DNA from: RGIG8700 sp045535635
GTDB lineage: Bacteria > Bacillota > Clostridia > RGIG6154
Reading direction: 5' to 3'
Assembly (NCBI GenBank): GCA_045535635.1
Contig: JAZSLZ010000089.1
Span: 1 to 6,110 of the forward strand
DNA: 6,110 bases
Below, piece by piece: positions 5,278 to 6,110 of this stretch; position 1 is the stretch's first letter, and each line of letters opens with the position of its first letter. The notes beneath the pieces were generated by a model that was given only the letters and a program-made list of their open reading frames with translations, was not told the origin of the DNA and did not search any database. A program made the position numbers and the translations under genes.

Positions 5278-6110
5278 ATTAGTTAAATCAATTAAAGAAG
5301 CTGTTGCTTTATCAGGGCTTAAGGACGGAATGACTGTGTCTTTCCACCATCATTTAAGAAACGGCGATTTTGTTCTTAATATGGTAATGGAAGAAATAGC
5401 TAATGCAGGTATTAAAGATTTGACCATTAATGCAAGTTCTCTATTTGATGTGCATATGCCTTTATTAAAGCATATAGAAAATAAGGTTGTAACAGGTGTT
5501 TGTGCAAATTACATTTCTGCAGGTCTTGGAAAAGCTTTTTCAGAGGGAATACTTGAAAAGCCGGTTCAGTTCAGAACTCACGGCGGCAGACCAAGCGATA
5601 TAAAATCAGGTAAAACACCTATAGATGTGGCGTTTATTGCAGCACCTACTGCAGATAATATGGGTAACTGCACAGGTAAGGTGGGCAAATCTGCGTGTGG
5701 AAGCCTTGGTTATGCTTTTGCAGATGCAATGTATGCAAAAAAAGTAGTTGTTATAACAGATAATCTTGTTGAATACCCATTGGAGGATTTCTCTATTTCA
5801 GAAGATTATATAGATTTTGTAGTTAATGTAGATGCAATAGGCGATCCTAAAGGAATTGTGTCAGGAACAACAAAAATCACGCGTGATCCTGTAGGGCTTG
5901 TTATGGCGGCAAATGCGGCTAAGGTTATAGAAGCATCAGGACTTTTAAAAGACGGATTTTCTTTCCAGACAGGTGCAGGTGGAGCATCACTTGCAGCGGC
6001 AAAATTCTTAAAAGACATTATGCTTGAAAAACAGATTCAGGGTAGCTTTGGACTTGGAGGAATAACCGGCTATATGGTAGATATGCTTCACGCAGGATGT
6101 TTTAAAAGAC
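5270..6110 (+). CDS. citF: Citrate lyase alpha subunit (citrate:acetyl-ACP transferase) CitF, 3' end outside window
   Basis: CitF exchanges the acetyl group on CitD for citrate, giving citryl-ACP and acetate. It belongs to a CoA-transferase-like family. The window holds 280 codons of what is normally a protein of about 500 residues. Family landmarks are SGLKDGMTVSFHHHLRNGD at 15-33, a THGGRPSDIKSG segment at 103-114, GKSACGSLGYAFADA at 139-153, FSFQTGAGGASLA at 230-242 and GSFGLGGITGYMVDMLH at 258-274. The start at 5270 follows an AAGGGGG site and overlaps the last 8 nt of citE. Compared with CitF proteins I recall from Enterobacteria, the match begins about 40-50 residues into the family, and a stop at 5246 rules out an in-frame extension. 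The N-terminus is therefore genuinely short unless the sequence carries an error. The frame is open to the window edge. Confidence 0.95.
   Translation, partial: MNKLVKSIKEAVALSGLKDGMTVSFHHHLRNGDFVLNMVMEEIANAGIKDLTINASSLFDVHMPLLKHIENKVVTGVCANYISAGLGKAFSEGILEKPVQFRTHGGRPSDIKSGKTPIDVAFIAAPTADNMGNCTGKVGKSACGSLGYAFADAMYAKKVVVITDNLVEYPLEDFSISEDYIDFVVNVDAIGDPKGIVSGTTKITRDPVGLVMAANAAKVIEASGLLKDGFSFQTGAGGASLAAAKFLKDIMLEKQIQGSFGLGGITGYMVDMLHAGCFKR

Noticed and set aside
1..6110. CRISPR arrays, tRNA or rRNA genes, insertion sequences or phage genes
   Set aside because: No repeat-spacer pattern, tRNA-like cloverleaf, rRNA sequence, transposase or terminal inverted repeats were seen; the window is dense with metabolic genes.

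Overview
The window looks like the chromosome of a low-GC, anaerobic Gram-positive bacterium, most likely a member of the Clostridia. The grounds are AT-rich sequence, strong AGGAGG-type ribosome binding sites, tightly packed operons, sigma-A-like promoters, a four-cysteine L32 protein and a citrate fermentation cluster. This placement is inferred from gene content; no species is claimed.

Layout, left to right. Positions 16-192 (+) encode ribosomal protein L32 (rpmF), ending at a perfect 19-bp hairpin (196-238) that can serve as a terminator in both directions. Converging on it is a four-gene minus-strand operon, read from about 3995 down to 230: citC (citrate lyase ligase), a P-loop protein with an alanyl-tRNA-synthetase-like 'second additional domain' (SAD), a citX-citG fusion, and a DUF5662-family protein. 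Its junctions are 1 nt apart, overlapping by 1 nt, and 2 nt apart. On the other side of a 154-bp intergenic region, a plus-strand operon starts with citD, citE and citF, the three citrate lyase subunits. citF is cut by the window edge. No gene-free stretch exceeds 300 bases.

How the genes work together. CitD (acyl carrier protein), CitE (citryl-ACP lyase) and CitF (citrate:acetyl-ACP transferase) form citrate lyase, which splits citrate into acetate and oxaloacetate. The divergent operon supplies maturation. The CitG half of CitXG makes the prosthetic-group precursor from ATP and dephospho-CoA, the CitX half attaches it to Ser14 of CitD, and CitC acetylates the attached thiol with ATP and acetate. 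The SAD/P-loop protein and the DUF5662 protein have no known step in this pathway, yet they sit in the same apparent transcription unit.

Regulation. Both operons have well-spaced promoters (17-bp spacers) facing away from each other. A 16-bp direct repeat (14/16 identical, 52 bp apart) overlaps the -35 of one promoter and the -10 of the other, and is a candidate shared operator. No regulator or citrate transporter gene lies inside the window. The points most worth a second look are the SAD/P-loop protein, the repeat pair, the DUF5662 gene, the short CitF N-terminus and the apparently SD-less start of citXG.
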